Below, in pieces: positions 15,602-24,374 of a stretch of DNA of 64,000 nucleotides. Position numbers and translations under genes: made by a program. The notes under the pieces are model-generated. The model had not been told where the DNA came from. It did not search any database and saw nothing but the letters and a program-made list of their open reading frames with translations. The stretch spans positions 1 to 64,000 of the forward strand of contig UQZM01000005.1 in the NCBI GenBank assembly GCA_900545615.1, in the 5' to 3' direction. This DNA is from an uncultured Collinsella sp. (GTDB lineage: Bacteria > Actinomycetota > Coriobacteriia > Coriobacteriales > Coriobacteriaceae). How positions within the stretch are numbered: position 1 is the first letter of the stretch; every line of letters starts with the position of its first letter.

Positions 15602-16189
15602 TGCCCCTCCTGCAAGCAATACCTTTGCACCGTTTATATCGAGCAGGAAACCCAAGAAGCAGTGGTGCGCTGAATATTAGTGCAAACCATCCTAACGAAT
15701 GGTGGCCGAAGGCCATCCTGTCGGGCAGCAAATTCGGTCCGGATTGCCCGAATCGCCGCCTAAAACGCCTGCATCTTACCACCGCTACGCCGCCTTCGCG
15801 GGCAACACGACGAATTCCAGGAGCACCGACCTTTCGGCGCGAACGGCCTCCACGGGGTTGATCGGCGGCTCGGCCGCCGCCTCGCCATCCGTCTCGTCCA
15901 GGAGTCCCATAGTGGCGATGGCACACCTGCAGGACCAGTCCCCCTCCAATCTGCAAGCCAAGTTTTTGAAAAAGACCCTATTTTGCACTTTGACACGCCG
16001 AGGTCGCCGCAGGAGAGTTGGGATAGATAAAAGGCCTGGCCTCGACTCATTCGAACCGAGGTCAGGCCAATTTTTGCCTATTTACAAAGTCCTGCTCATA
16101 TTAAAGCAACTGGAGTTGAAAAAGGATAGCTTCATCCGATAGCGTACAGGTATGACCATGCCGGCTTCGACACCGTGCGTGGGAAGTCT
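15602..16189. other. Gap between the HEPN gene and the Thoeris pair
   Basis: No gene with a good start is seen. A minus-strand frame at 15785-15988 (containing LLDETDGEAAAEPP and RAERSVLLEFVVLPAKAA) is open and GC-rich but has no ribosome-binding site. It could be the end of a decayed transposase or other gene. A hairpin at 16033-16068 is listed separately. Confidence 0.4.
16033..16075 (+). terminator. Hairpin terminator
   Basis: Stem ggcctggcctcg with cgaggtcaggcc (one wobble pair) and an 11-nt or 12-nt loop is followed by AATTTTT on the plus strand. No intact plus-strand gene lies upstream, so it may belong to a lost gene. Confidence 0.7.
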
Positions 16190-16702
16190 TTACTGAAGCG
16201 CTTTTTTGACCGCCGGATAATCCCAGTAGTATTTACCGTCCCTATAATACATCATGGCGACATGGTTTCCGTGGTACCTAACAGCCTCAGGACACTTCGA
16301 CCTGTCGACCCGCGTGTTGTTATACAGCACCACGATATCGATATCGGCCTCCATGGCCTTATCGCACTCGTACTTGATGTAGCTGCGATAATCAACGCTA
16401 TGCATGCGGGTACAGCTAGAAGTCCACGCGTTATAGCTTCCGCAATACCGACAGCTTCCCTTAGTCACGGTGTCCGTCGAATCCCCCACGATAAGCACGA
16501 AACGTTTGGAATGATCCATTCTCTCTTTCAGCGAGCTCTTTATGCTGCAGGGCAGGCTGGAATCGCGCGACTGCTGTAAATTGTGGGCATCCGTAAATGA
16601 AAGCCCCCAATAGTCGCTGTCGTTCCATTTGTGCAGCTGGTCCACAGCATCACGGTCGCCATCCCAGTCAGCAGCGATGTAGGTCCTCGTCCTATAAACC
16701 AT
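16190..16702 (-). CDS. thsB: ThsB-like TIR-domain protein (type II Thoeris)
   Basis: The 170-residue protein starts at ATG 16702 after GGAGAG (MVYRTRTYIAADWDGDRDAV). It has the ThsB/DUF1863 TIR-like layout: a first strand leading to a DWDGD loop, LKERMDHSKRFVLIVGDST in the middle, and ADIDIVVLYNN towards the end. In Thoeris, the TIR protein senses phage and makes an NAD-derived signal. In type II systems the signal (histidine-ADP-ribose) acts on a macro-domain membrane effector. The gene overlaps that effector (thsA) by 11 bp. Several Cys and His (SCRYCGS) are unusual but lie in a loop. Confidence 0.82.
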   Translation of the reverse strand: MVYRTRTYIAADWDGDRDAVDQLHKWNDSDYWGLSFTDAHNLQQSRDSSLPCSIKSSLKERMDHSKRFVLIVGDSTDTVTKGSCRYCGSYNAWTSSCTRMHSVDYRSYIKYECDKAMEADIDIVVLYNNTRVDRSKCPEAVRYHGNHVAMMYYRDGKYYWDYPAVKKALQ

Positions 16703-17561
16703 CTTTCTCTCCAATCCTATTTTCCCAAGCCTCAATATATCCGTTGACTTCGTATAGCCTCATTCGTGCAGCGGTCTTCTCCGTCAAGACGACCACGACG
16801 CCTTCTTTGAAATGTCGCTTCGAAGCCCTCAGGGTACAAAGCATGCAGTGAAGAAGGTCGTCCTCCGAGGGCTTCCCGCCGTCGAACCTGGTTATCCCCG
16901 ACCCCAGCAGCGGAAGAACGACAGGTCTGCCGGCATACATCCTATCTAGCTCATCCCACATGTTGAGCAGGCATTCCTCATATTCGCCACGGCGAAGGCG
17001 TGCTCGGTTTAGTTTGTCCATATGCGTGAAGGCGAGCAGTGCGTACTCGTTGTAGTCCTTGATGGTGCCGAGAGGATAGCGAATCCTACCATCCCCAGCT
17101 TTGCAAGGCTCCAACAAGCTCGGCCCCAATTTTTCGACTGTACGCTTGAGGGTATTCCAATCAGCGTACCTCTTGATAAAAATGCCGTTGAGAGAATTCC
17201 TTGAAATAACCTTGTCATCGACCTGGATGTCGAAATACTCATCGAACGGGATGACCTTCACTCCGTCCGTAGCAAAAAGGTCGCCAACCACGATGTCGAT
17301 GTCCATACCGTTAATCGCCAAATGGACCCCGCTCCTGCTGCGACGATATGTGACGACCGCCGCAAGAATGGCTATCAGAATAAAAAGAACAACGAAAACG
17401 AAGAGTCTAAACAGACACCCCGAACCCTTCGGCAGCAGATCAATGAGAGACACGCCCACAACCGCCATAATCGTCGAAATTGCACCGATGATTGCCATCG
17501 ACCATTTGGCGGACTTTTTCACAAGCGACCAAGTAGCTATATAAGCAATTTGTTTTAGCAA
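16692..17561 (-). CDS. thsA: ThsA-like TM-macro effector (type II Thoeris)
   Basis: The 289-residue protein has two membrane helices (about 20-42 and 50-71), then a basic YRRSRSG stop and a macro domain from about 77. Macro-like features are NGMDIDIVVGDLF at 84-96, PLLGSGITRFDGG near 232, and an internal substrate-pocket segment. This TM-macro fusion is the effector of type II Thoeris: binding of the TIR-made signal by the macro domain is thought to disrupt the membrane. No ATG fits the full length; translation probably starts at TTG 17561, with GGAAG about ten bases upstream. It is directly upstream of and overlapping thsB. Confidence 0.82.
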   Translation of the reverse strand: MLKQIAYIATWSLVKKSAKWSMAIIGAISTIMAVVGVSLIDLLPKGSGCLFRLFVFVVLFILIAILAAVVTYRRSRSGVHLAINGMDIDIVVGDLFATDGVKVIPFDEYFDIQVDDKVISRNSLNGIFIKRYADWNTLKRTVEKLGPSLLEPCKAGDGRIRYPLGTIKDYNEYALLAFTHMDKLNRARLRRGEYEECLLNMWDELDRMYAGRPVVLPLLGSGITRFDGGKPSEDDLLHCMLCTLRASKRHFKEGVVVVLTEKTAARMRLYEVNGYIEAWENRIGEKDGL

Positions 17562-17883
17562 ACCACATCTTCCATGAAAGCACTTAAATATAGAACGTAT
17601 GATAGCCGTTTCTCGCGCAGCTAGTTGAGGCTTTTAGCTCTCGCAGCCAATTCATTATCATACATTTGCATTCGCATCTCTGGTCACGAACTCATACGCC
17701 CCACACACGCTGCTCTACCGCCCAGGACACCCCCACGGTCCTCGCCAATGCAAACCAAGGTCAAGAGCCATCGCCGCCTCGTTTATCAATATAGCAGCTT
17801 ACAATCGTAACGAACGCTTGTGCGATTATACTAGCAATGAAATGAGCACCTCCTCCAGCAACACCAAGGAAAAGAGAGCACAC
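17562..17883. promoter_or_regulatory. Divergent promoter gap between Thoeris and the KAP gene
   Basis: 322 bp without a credible gene. Both flanking genes point outward, so two promoters must lie here. TATACT at 17827-17832 is a good -10 for the KAP gene, but no well-spaced -35 is evident. Nothing else stands out. Confidence 0.45.
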
Positions 17884-19241
17884 ATGAAACGATTAGACGA
17901 AGAGCCCACATGCGAGATCGCCAGGGAATCACTAAAACACGACCAACTCGGTCGCCGCGAAATTGTCGCCCAATTTATCCATCTACTTTACAGCGTGAAG
18001 GGGCATATTCTATTTTCATAGACGCCCCTTGGGGAACAGGCAAAACCTTCTTCGTCAAACAAATCATCGAAACCTTGCGCTTCGGAAACCCGCACATCGA
18101 CGCAAATGCCCCATCGGACACATCGATCTTCGACAGCAATCTCATGACCAAGATGAGTGAAGATCCTTTTCTGCCAATATACTTCAATGCCTGGGAAAAC
18201 GACCATTTCAACGACCCGATTGCCCCACTATTGGCAGCCATAGCAACCATGGCCGACAAGAAAAAGGTCAATCAGGAGAGAAGCGTTTCCGATATCGCAG
18301 CAGGGGCAATAGACTGCGCTTTGTCTTTAACGGGGCTGAATGCAGGAAAGCTCCTCGAGGCAATTAGCGGTAACGATTTCCTTAACGCGTTCAGAAAGAG
18401 GCAGGAGCTGAGGGCGAAAACCGAGGAACTCGTGTCAGCGCTTCTGCCGGAAGTCACCAAAAGGGCCGTGCTCTTCATAGACGAGCTCGACAGGTGTCGG
18501 CCGGAATTCGCTATGCAGCTACTCGAGCAAACAAAGTCTCTTTTCCTTCAGGATAACATCGTGGTCGTTTATTCAACGGACAGAACGCAACTTGCCTACT
18601 CACTCCAAGGAGTCTATGGCCAGAATTACGACTGCCGGCGATACCTTCAACGCTTCTACGACTACCGATTCGATTTGCCCCGAATCAATCCAAATACGTA
18701 CCTCGAAGCGAAACAGGCCAACATCCATAGCGGATACTTTTTCACGGAAATATGCCAACGGTTTATTGAGCAAAACAACGGAAGCCTTCGCGATTTCAAC
18801 CGGTTCATCGACAAGCTCAACCAAGGTGTCATCTACATACTGACCGCCTTCGACAGGGAAGGAGACTGGTCAATCTCGTTCTCAAAGAATGCACTTTTGC
18901 CGACCTTCCTAACAATGGCGGAATATGAGCCCGAACAATGGGAGCTGGTCAAAACCGGAAAACGCTTCGACCATGTATTTGAGTTCGCAAAAGAGAACGA
19001 TAAATTCATGGAGTATCTAGACCGCATCATACTGGGAGAGTGCAAATACTTCGAGAAAGGCGGTGAGCCAACTGATGACATTCGAAATAGATACATCGAA
19101 GACTTATGCGCGGAAATCTTCCTCAACAGCGATGATGACCCGAGGCTCAAACGAAGCAGAGAGATGCTTAGTATATGTGGCTCGCTCGACAAGAAGACGC
19201 TACGAACTTTGATATTTCCCAAGAACGTTATCGGGAAATAG
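17884..19241 (+). pseudogene. KAP family P-loop NTPase, frameshifted
   Basis: The start at ATG 17884 (MKRLDEEPTCEIARESLKHD) follows AAGGAAAAGAG. This frame runs to SVKG and then stops at 18021. The next frame supplies the rest from AYSIFIDAPWGTGKTFFVKQ, so one G is missing from the run GGGG near 18000. The rest is a complete KAP NTPase: Walker A APWGTGKT, YFNAWENDHFNDP, Walker B VLFIDELDRCRPEFA and a sensor region YSTDRTQLAYSLQG. KAP ATPases are often membrane-linked and many belong to anti-phage systems. As written it cannot make a full protein unless frameshifting occurs. It lacks a membrane insert between the Walker motifs, unlike many KAP proteins. Confidence 0.85.
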
Positions 19242-19283
19242 GCGATTAGAAGTGCTTCGCACGAATTATCTGAATTCCGACGC

Positions 19284-19519
19284 GTATCTCCGGGGCCTCT
19301 TTGATTTGCATATGAGGTCAGCCACCATGTGCTCGATGATGCGCTTGGCGTGCTCCTTAGCGTTCCTCGTGCAGGAAGCCGAGGGAGCGGCCGCGTTCTT
19401 CCCGTATGCCTTCGCGATCGAATCCTCGGGATCGACCATCCGATAGGAAGGAAGGCAGCATGATATTGGAGTAGAATGACGATTAGATTCTAGGCGATTA
19501 CACCAACAATCGGGACACC
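19284..19519. mobile_element. Rearranged IS256-family remnant
   Basis: Two pieces of the same element type lie here in opposite orientation. The minus strand at 19430-19300 encodes EDSIAKAYGKNAAAPSASC and KEHAKRIIEHMVADL, the transposase C-terminus also seen at 6040-6174. The plus strand at 19443-19516 carries the element end (gattctaggcgatta... caccaacaatcgggac) that is also found at 6175-6228. The inversion between coding tail and terminus shows the relic was scrambled. It marks the right edge of the defence island. Confidence 0.75.
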
Positions 19520-19605
19520 ACCGCAAGGCGCCCGCGGTCATGAAAAATGGCGTCGCAACGAACGAATGGCATGCACAGCGCCTCCATGGCCTGCCCTAAA
19601 CAAGA

Positions 19606-19639
19606 GAGGCCCCAGCCACCGCGTGGTGGCTGGGGCCTC
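19606..19639 (-). terminator. Strong terminator of the polysaccharide-side operon
   Basis: Perfect 15-bp stem (gaggccccagccacc) with a 4-nt loop. On the minus strand it is followed by TTGTTT. It sits 22 bp beyond the stop of the UDP-glucose dehydrogenase remnant. Confidence 0.88.
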
Positions 19640-19660
19640 TTATCGCCCTAAGGAAGTTCG

Positions 19661-20017
19661 CTAGTCGCGCTTGAAAAGGTCGCGGGTATACACCTTGTCC
19701 GCCACGTCCGCGAGCTCGTCGCTCCAGCGGTTGGCGACGATCACGTTGCAGCCGGCCTTGAAGGCCTCCAAGTCGTGCGTGACCTCGGAGCCGAAGAACT
19801 CCGGCGCGTCCAGCGTGGGCTCGTAGACCACCACGGGCACGCCCTTGGCCTTCACGCACTTCATGACGCCCTGGATGGAGCTCGCGCGGAAGTTGTAGGA
19901 GTTGGACTTCATCGTCGGGCGGCACACGCCCACGACCGGCTTCGGCTTGCCCTCGTAGACGCGGTCCTACACCATCTGCAGCACCTCGTCCGCGACGAAG
20001 TTCTTGCAGGTGCGGTT
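19661..20017 (-). pseudogene. ugd: UDP-glucose 6-dehydrogenase, C-terminal remnant
   Basis: The minus strand encodes only the last part of UDP-glucose dehydrogenase: CKNFVADEVLQMV, a stop (about 19966), then KPKPVVGVCRPTMKSNSYNF, RASSIQGVMKCVKAKGVPVV and ADKVYTRDLFKRD. The first two thirds are missing and the boundary coincides with the stop of the AT-rich gene at 20018. The enzyme makes UDP-glucuronate for capsules, so this is a leftover of an older polysaccharide locus whose front was replaced by incoming DNA. Confidence 0.85.
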
Positions 20018-20650
20018 CTACTGGACTTTATCCCGAACCGGCTCTCCTGTTAGAGAAGATACCCTAGTCATCTTCGTAGTTGCTACTTCTAGAAAGGAAT
20101 TTGGAGTTGCACCAGCATGTATCTTGTATTTCTTCCCGGACACGTCGAGGGCATAAAAAGACAGGGGCGCATCAAGGTCGAAAATGCCTAGTTCTTTACG
20201 CTCTTTTTGAATCGCCTGAAGCCTTAGAAAACTAATGGTGAAGCACCCAACTTCGCCTGGCTCAAGTTTCATTACATCGCTTAAAGGATGCAGTGTCCAA
20301 TACTTTGGTTTCCTTAGATTGGGGATGCCTCTGCCCGGCATCCCGCATTCACGAATACGCATTTTTGATTCGAGCCAAGCTTTAGCCCCATGAGCGCTTT
20401 TATTAAACCTTGCCCCTTCGAGAACATGCGTGATATAAACTGGCTGGTTGCCGTCACATATAAATTCAATGTTGAAACAATTTGAATGATGCTCGAGCAA
20501 ATCAAAATGATCGTCTTCGAAAAATATTCCTCGTGCATAAACACTCATCTTATGTTCACTGCGGCCCATTGCTAATGCGACGAACGCTGCGAAGAACGTT
20601 GCCGCTGCGCATAGTAACGATCCTACTGCAGATACAATCTGCCAGTCCAT
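20018..20650 (-). CDS. Unknown AT-rich membrane-anchored protein
   Basis: The 210-residue product has an N-terminal membrane helix (IVSAVGSLLCAAATFFAAFVA), then a soluble domain of mixed strand and helix (YARGIFFEDDHFDLLEHH, FICDGNQPVYITHVLEGA). The last few residues (EPVRDKVQ) lie at the junction with the ugd remnant, so the C-terminus may be chimeric. A family cannot be named. Base composition is clearly more AT-rich than the flanks, which points to recent transfer. Confidence 0.65.
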   Translation of the reverse strand: MDWQIVSAVGSLLCAAATFFAAFVALAMGRSEHKMSVYARGIFFEDDHFDLLEHHSNCFNIEFICDGNQPVYITHVLEGARFNKSAHGAKAWLESKMRIRECGMPGRGIPNLRKPKYWTLHPLSDVMKLEPGEVGCFTISFLRLQAIQKERKELGIFDLDAPLSFYALDVSGKKYKIHAGATPNSFLEVATTKMTRVSSLTGEPVRDKVQ

Positions 20651-20750
20651 TAGGTCTCCTTTCGCTGCTGCATACGATTTTCCAAATCTTGAATCACCAA
20701 TTTAAAGATGTGGTCAATGAAGTCAGCGATCAGCTGTGTTTCTCTAATGC

Positions 20751-21542
20751 CTACAAGCTATTGTAGTTACGTTGCAATTCAGTAGCGTAGTCGCCAAATA
20801 GCGCATAGGCGTTTTGGATTCTTAGCCGGTGCCGATCAATAATAGCAAGCTCATTGGACAAATCGATCGGAGGAGTATAGGCTTGGACAGAAACGGCATC
20901 GCCAACTGAATAGCCCTGGTTGACGCCAGAAACCAACGTGGGAGCAAGGTCATGAGCCGAATGGCCATGGAGCTCTCTAAAATGCTTGGCATCTGGATGC
21001 TCAAATAAGTCCTCATTAATAATGGCGATGAGTTGGTTTCCAAGAGCAGTATAGGAACAACTATTTTGCAGCTTTTTAAACCAGTTGTGCCGGGGCACTC
21101 CATCTTTGACGGTATTAATCAGCACTAAAGAATAATCGCCCTTAGAGATAGTCGCTAGCTTAACGCACGCGCGGACGAGCTGGTCCTTAAAGACATTTGG
21201 GATATCTGACAAGAATCTAAAGACGGGATAGATGTAATCCATAATGAGGGTGTTTCTGACGACTTCAGAGTCAATGTCTGTGACGATAGTGCTCCAGACA
21301 GAAAGAGATTTTTCGTAGCGAATCATCTCGCGAACTGAATCAAATAAAGCAACGTTATAGGCATTAAAGGTATCGGTAAATGGGTCGCCAAAGAAGCTTT
21401 TCATGTCACGATGAGCCGGAATGTGAGAGTTCTCAAGCTTGGTAGAATAATAAAGCGCCGGATGTCTTGAGAGAGCTGAAGCGATCTGGGCAGATAGAGA
21501 GTCGGACTCAACAGGTATATTCACGCTTGGGTCTGCAGTCAT
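20751..21542 (-). CDS. Unknown AT-rich soluble protein
   Basis: The start at ATG 21542 (MTADPSVNIPVESD) follows a CGGAGG site. The 263-residue product is soluble and mainly helical. Features are DMKSFFGDPFTDTFNAYNVA, IVTDIDSEVVRNTLIMDYIY, and a C-terminal IDRHRLRIQNAYALFGDYA. No known motif is certain. It is in the same direction as the EEP-type gene upstream and probably co-transcribed, so the three or four genes may act together. Confidence 0.65.
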   Translation of the reverse strand: MTADPSVNIPVESDSLSAQIASALSRHPALYYSTKLENSHIPAHRDMKSFFGDPFTDTFNAYNVALFDSVREMIRYEKSLSVWSTIVTDIDSEVVRNTLIMDYIYPVFRFLSDIPNVFKDQLVRACVKLATISKGDYSLVLINTVKDGVPRHNWFKKLQNSCSYTALGNQLIAIINEDLFEHPDAKHFRELHGHSAHDLAPTLVSGVNQGYSVGDAVSVQAYTPPIDLSNELAIIDRHRLRIQNAYALFGDYATELQRNYNSL

Positions 21543-21755
21543 AATTAGACCTCCGACAATGGTTAGCAATTAAATTGTTCGGCATGCAGAACAGTCATGA
21601 TGCGTGCCTATATTGGACAAGATTCGCCCTTATGGAGTCAACGTAATTCAATATATGAAATGGATATATGTAATCTGAACTCAAAAGACACAGTTTCCAG
21701 CAATGCCTTTCACCACAGAAAAGAGATTCTTGACAAAAGATATAGGGAAAGAGAA

Positions 21756-22307
21756 TTACCCAGCAAGAGTAAAGAGTTTCTTTACTAGAAATGCGACTTT
21801 TCTAGTATTTAAAATTGCCTTGAAAAGAACGTCTAGATCATCGTCACTCTCGACAGCAAGCGTATAAATCGAATCCGAATCGTTTACAGAAAAACGTTGC
21901 TTTATGGAAGAATCGAGCTCATTAAAAACACCTTCATCTAAAGCGATGTTTAGAGGATAGAGAGCGCCAAGCTCAAACTCAAGTAAACGAAACCTGTAAG
22001 ATTCCGACCGGATTTCAAAAGCATAGGAACCATCTGAATATAGGTCATTCGCATCTTTAAGTCTGGGCTTAATCACAGAGCCAACTTCAGAGTAATTCAC
22101 AACAGTTTGAAGCGCCATGGCCATATTGGCCAACCTGTCATTATCGCGATCAAGGTTAATCCTTCTATCCAGAATAGCCGTGACTTTTCCGTTACTGGCT
22201 TGAGCCAATTGATTCGATTGAGAGTTGAAATACTCAATCACATTATCGGTAGACTTGTCAGATTTGTTCTCGAAAAGCTTATCCCAGTAGTTTTCTTTAG
22301 TGTGCAT
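21756..22307 (-). CDS. Unknown AT-rich protein coupled to the EEP nuclease
   Basis: The 183-residue product has its ATG (22307) inside the end of the EEP gene (11-bp overlap), so the two are translationally coupled. It is acidic and lacks membrane segments. The N-terminus is MHTKENYWDKLFENKSDKST, with LDRRINLDRDNDRLANMA and YAFEIRSESYRFRLLEFEL later. A family is not recognised. The tight coupling to a nuclease-fold protein suggests a regulatory or antitoxin-like partner, but this is inference. Confidence 0.65.
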   Translation of the reverse strand: MHTKENYWDKLFENKSDKSTDNVIEYFNSQSNQLAQASNGKVTAILDRRINLDRDNDRLANMAMALQTVVNYSEVGSVIKPRLKDANDLYSDGSYAFEIRSESYRFRLLEFELGALYPLNIALDEGVFNELDSSIKQRFSVNDSDSIYTLAVESDDDLDVLFKAILNTRKVAFLVKKLFTLAG

Positions 22308-23142
22308 GCGAGCCGTCCTTAATTTTAATGGATAACTTTACCGATAAAGGAAGATGGTCGCTAATCTGCTTATCGGGAGCAACCTTAGAAATGAGACCGG
22401 TATCAGAAATGGTCCTGAGATGGCTAACACACTTAATAGCATCAGCTAGGCCGGGTGTAACCAAGACCTGATCAAGACAATGCCAATAAGTCTCTAGATC
22501 TAAATTAGTACAGTAAAATGAACCGTATTGCGGGCCATCTTCGGAATAGTTGCAAAGCATTGGACTATACAAATACTCGTACCTGCGGCGTTGCCAAGTG
22601 CGATACTTTTTGCGCGATATAACCTCTTTAAAATATACGGCATTAAAAAGGTTGGGCGTTCGCAATATTTCATCGTATGGCTCAACATTGAAATCACCAA
22701 TGATAATTGCTTCCGCACCTGATAGATTAGCCCTTTCTTGCCTAACATCTTTGAGCAAATCTTGAGCCGTAACACGACGGGCAACGTCATGTGGGTGAGA
22801 ATGTTTATCTTGAAGATGGATTCCAGCAAGAACATACTGTTTGCCAAAATGGGAAAGCGAATACACAACATATCGAGTTTGCTCTTGAATATTAATCAGT
22901 TCGATTGAGCTTTTAATTACCGCGAGAATCTTTGCGTCATCGAACATCGTGGGCAAGATGCGATAGTCATCAGGAAGAATAGCAGAAAGGGCAACCGTAT
23001 CCAGCTGTCCCCATTCTGCAAATAAAGCTATATCCGCGTTGGTATATTCGATACATTCGCGAATCAGCTCAGGATTATTATTAAGACCTAAATTCCAAAA
23101 AAGCAGGTTGAAATCTATATCTTCCAACGGAGACCCCTGCAT
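22297..23142 (-). CDS. Endonuclease/exonuclease/phosphatase (EEP) fold protein
   Basis: The 281-residue protein has the EEP-superfamily signature: FNLLFWNLGLNNNPELI (a metal-site Asn) at the start, EAIIIGDFNVEPYDEIL (GDFN block) near 145, and DKQISDHLPLSVKLSI (SDHLP block) near 265. Such enzymes hydrolyse phosphodiesters in nucleic acids, lipids or small molecules. The substrate here is unknown. It starts 41 bp after the end of wecB in the same direction and overlaps the next unknown gene. It may be the first gene of a small AT-rich cargo module at the tail of the polysaccharide operon. Confidence 0.8.
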   Translation of the reverse strand: MQGSPLEDIDFNLLFWNLGLNNNPELIRECIEYTNADIALFAEWGQLDTVALSAILPDDYRILPTMFDDAKILAVIKSSIELINIQEQTRYVVYSLSHFGKQYVLAGIHLQDKHSHPHDVARRVTAQDLLKDVRQERANLSGAEAIIIGDFNVEPYDEILRTPNLFNAVYFKEVISRKKYRTWQRRRYEYLYSPMLCNYSEDGPQYGSFYCTNLDLETYWHCLDQVLVTPGLADAIKCVSHLRTISDTGLISKVAPDKQISDHLPLSVKLSIKIKDGSHAH

Positions 23143-23183
23143 TCATTAGACATTATTAAAGCAAGGAAATGTGTGAATGAGTG

Positions 23184-24374
23184 CTATCCGTTCTTCCTCC
23201 ACACCATCTTATCCACGACGCCCGTGTAGCTCTGGATGATCTTGACCACCTTGGTGGACACGGTCTCGTCGGCATAGTCGGGCACAGGGGCCTCGGGCAG
23301 TGATCCCTCGGTGTCGAGTTCGACGGCGGTGTGGACTGCCTGCAACAGCCCCTTCTCGGAGATGCCGGCAAGCGTGAAGCACGCCTTGTCCAGTGCCTCA
23401 GGGCGCTCGGTGGAGGTGCGGATGCACACTGCCGGGAACGGGTGGCCGATAGAGGCGAAGAAGCTGGACTCCTCGGGCAGCGTACCGGAGTCGGTCACCA
23501 CGGCGAAGGCGTTCATCTGCAGGCAGTTGTAGTCGTGGAAGCCCATGGGCTCGTGCATGCGCACGCGCGGGTCCAGCTTGAAGCCGGTGGCCTCCAGGCG
23601 CTTGCGGGAGCGCGGGTGGCAGGAGTACAGAATCGGCATGTCGTATTTCTCGGCCAGGGCGTTGATCGCGGTGAACAGGCTCGTGAAGTTCGCCTCAGTG
23701 TCGATGTTCTCCTCGCGGTGCGCCGACAGCAGCATGTAGCGCTTGGGCTCCAGGCCGAGCTCGGAGAGTACGTCGGAGGCCTCGATCTTCTCCAGGTTGG
23801 CGCGCAGGACCTCCGCCATGGGCGAGCCGGTGACGTAGGTGCGCTCGGGGGCGCAGCCGGTGTCCTTGAGGTAGCGGCGCGCGTGCTCGGAGTAGGCCAG
23901 GTTGACGTCGGAGATGACGTCAACGATGCGGCGGTTGGTCTCCTCGGGCAGGCACTCGTCCTTGCAGCGGTTACCCGCCTCCATGTGGAAGATGGGGATG
24001 TGTAAGCGCTTGGCCGCGATGGCGGACAGGCAGCTGTTGGTGTCACCTAGAATCAGCAATGCGTCTGTCTCCACCTGAACCATGAGCCTGTAGCTTGCAG
24101 CGATGATGTTGCCGACGGTCTCGCCCAGGTCGGCGCCCACGGCGTCCAGGTAGACGTCCGGGTCGTCCAGCGACAGGTCGCGAAAGAAGATGCCGTTGAG
24201 CGTGTAGTCGTAGTTCTGCCCGGTGTGCGCCAGCAGGCAGTCGAAGTGGCGGCGGCACTTCTTGATGACCTCGGACAGGCGGATGACCTCGGGGCGCGTG
24301 CCCACGATGATCAGCAGTTTCAGGCGACCATCGTTTTTGAATCGAACCATCTTATCTTCTACCATATTAGTCAT
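23184..24374 (-). CDS. wecB: UDP-N-acetylglucosamine 2-epimerase (WecB/CapG type)
   Basis: The 396-residue enzyme has the non-hydrolysing 2-epimerase pattern: LLIIVGTRPEVIRLSEVIKK near the start, HTGQNYDYTLNGIFF, LGDTNSC, HMEAGNRCKD, LPEETNRR, and YMLLSAHREENID. It interconverts UDP-sugars at C2. Together with CapE and CapF in this operon it would complete UDP-N-acetyl-L-fucosamine synthesis, the FnlA/FnlB/FnlC or CapE/CapF/CapG route. Its ATG overlaps the stop of the preceding glycosyltransferase (ATGA). It is GC-rich, unlike the glycosyltransferase, Wzx and Wzy genes. Confidence 0.9.
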   Translation of the reverse strand: MTNMVEDKMVRFKNDGRLKLLIIVGTRPEVIRLSEVIKKCRRHFDCLLAHTGQNYDYTLNGIFFRDLSLDDPDVYLDAVGADLGETVGNIIAASYRLMVQVETDALLILGDTNSCLSAIAAKRLHIPIFHMEAGNRCKDECLPEETNRRIVDVISDVNLAYSEHARRYLKDTGCAPERTYVTGSPMAEVLRANLEKIEASDVLSELGLEPKRYMLLSAHREENIDTEANFTSLFTAINALAEKYDMPILYSCHPRSRKRLEATGFKLDPRVRMHEPMGFHDYNCLQMNAFAVVTDSGTLPEESSFFASIGHPFPAVCIRTSTERPEALDKACFTLAGISEKGLLQAVHTAVELDTEGSLPEAPVPDYADETVSTKVVKIIQSYTGVVDKMVWRKNG

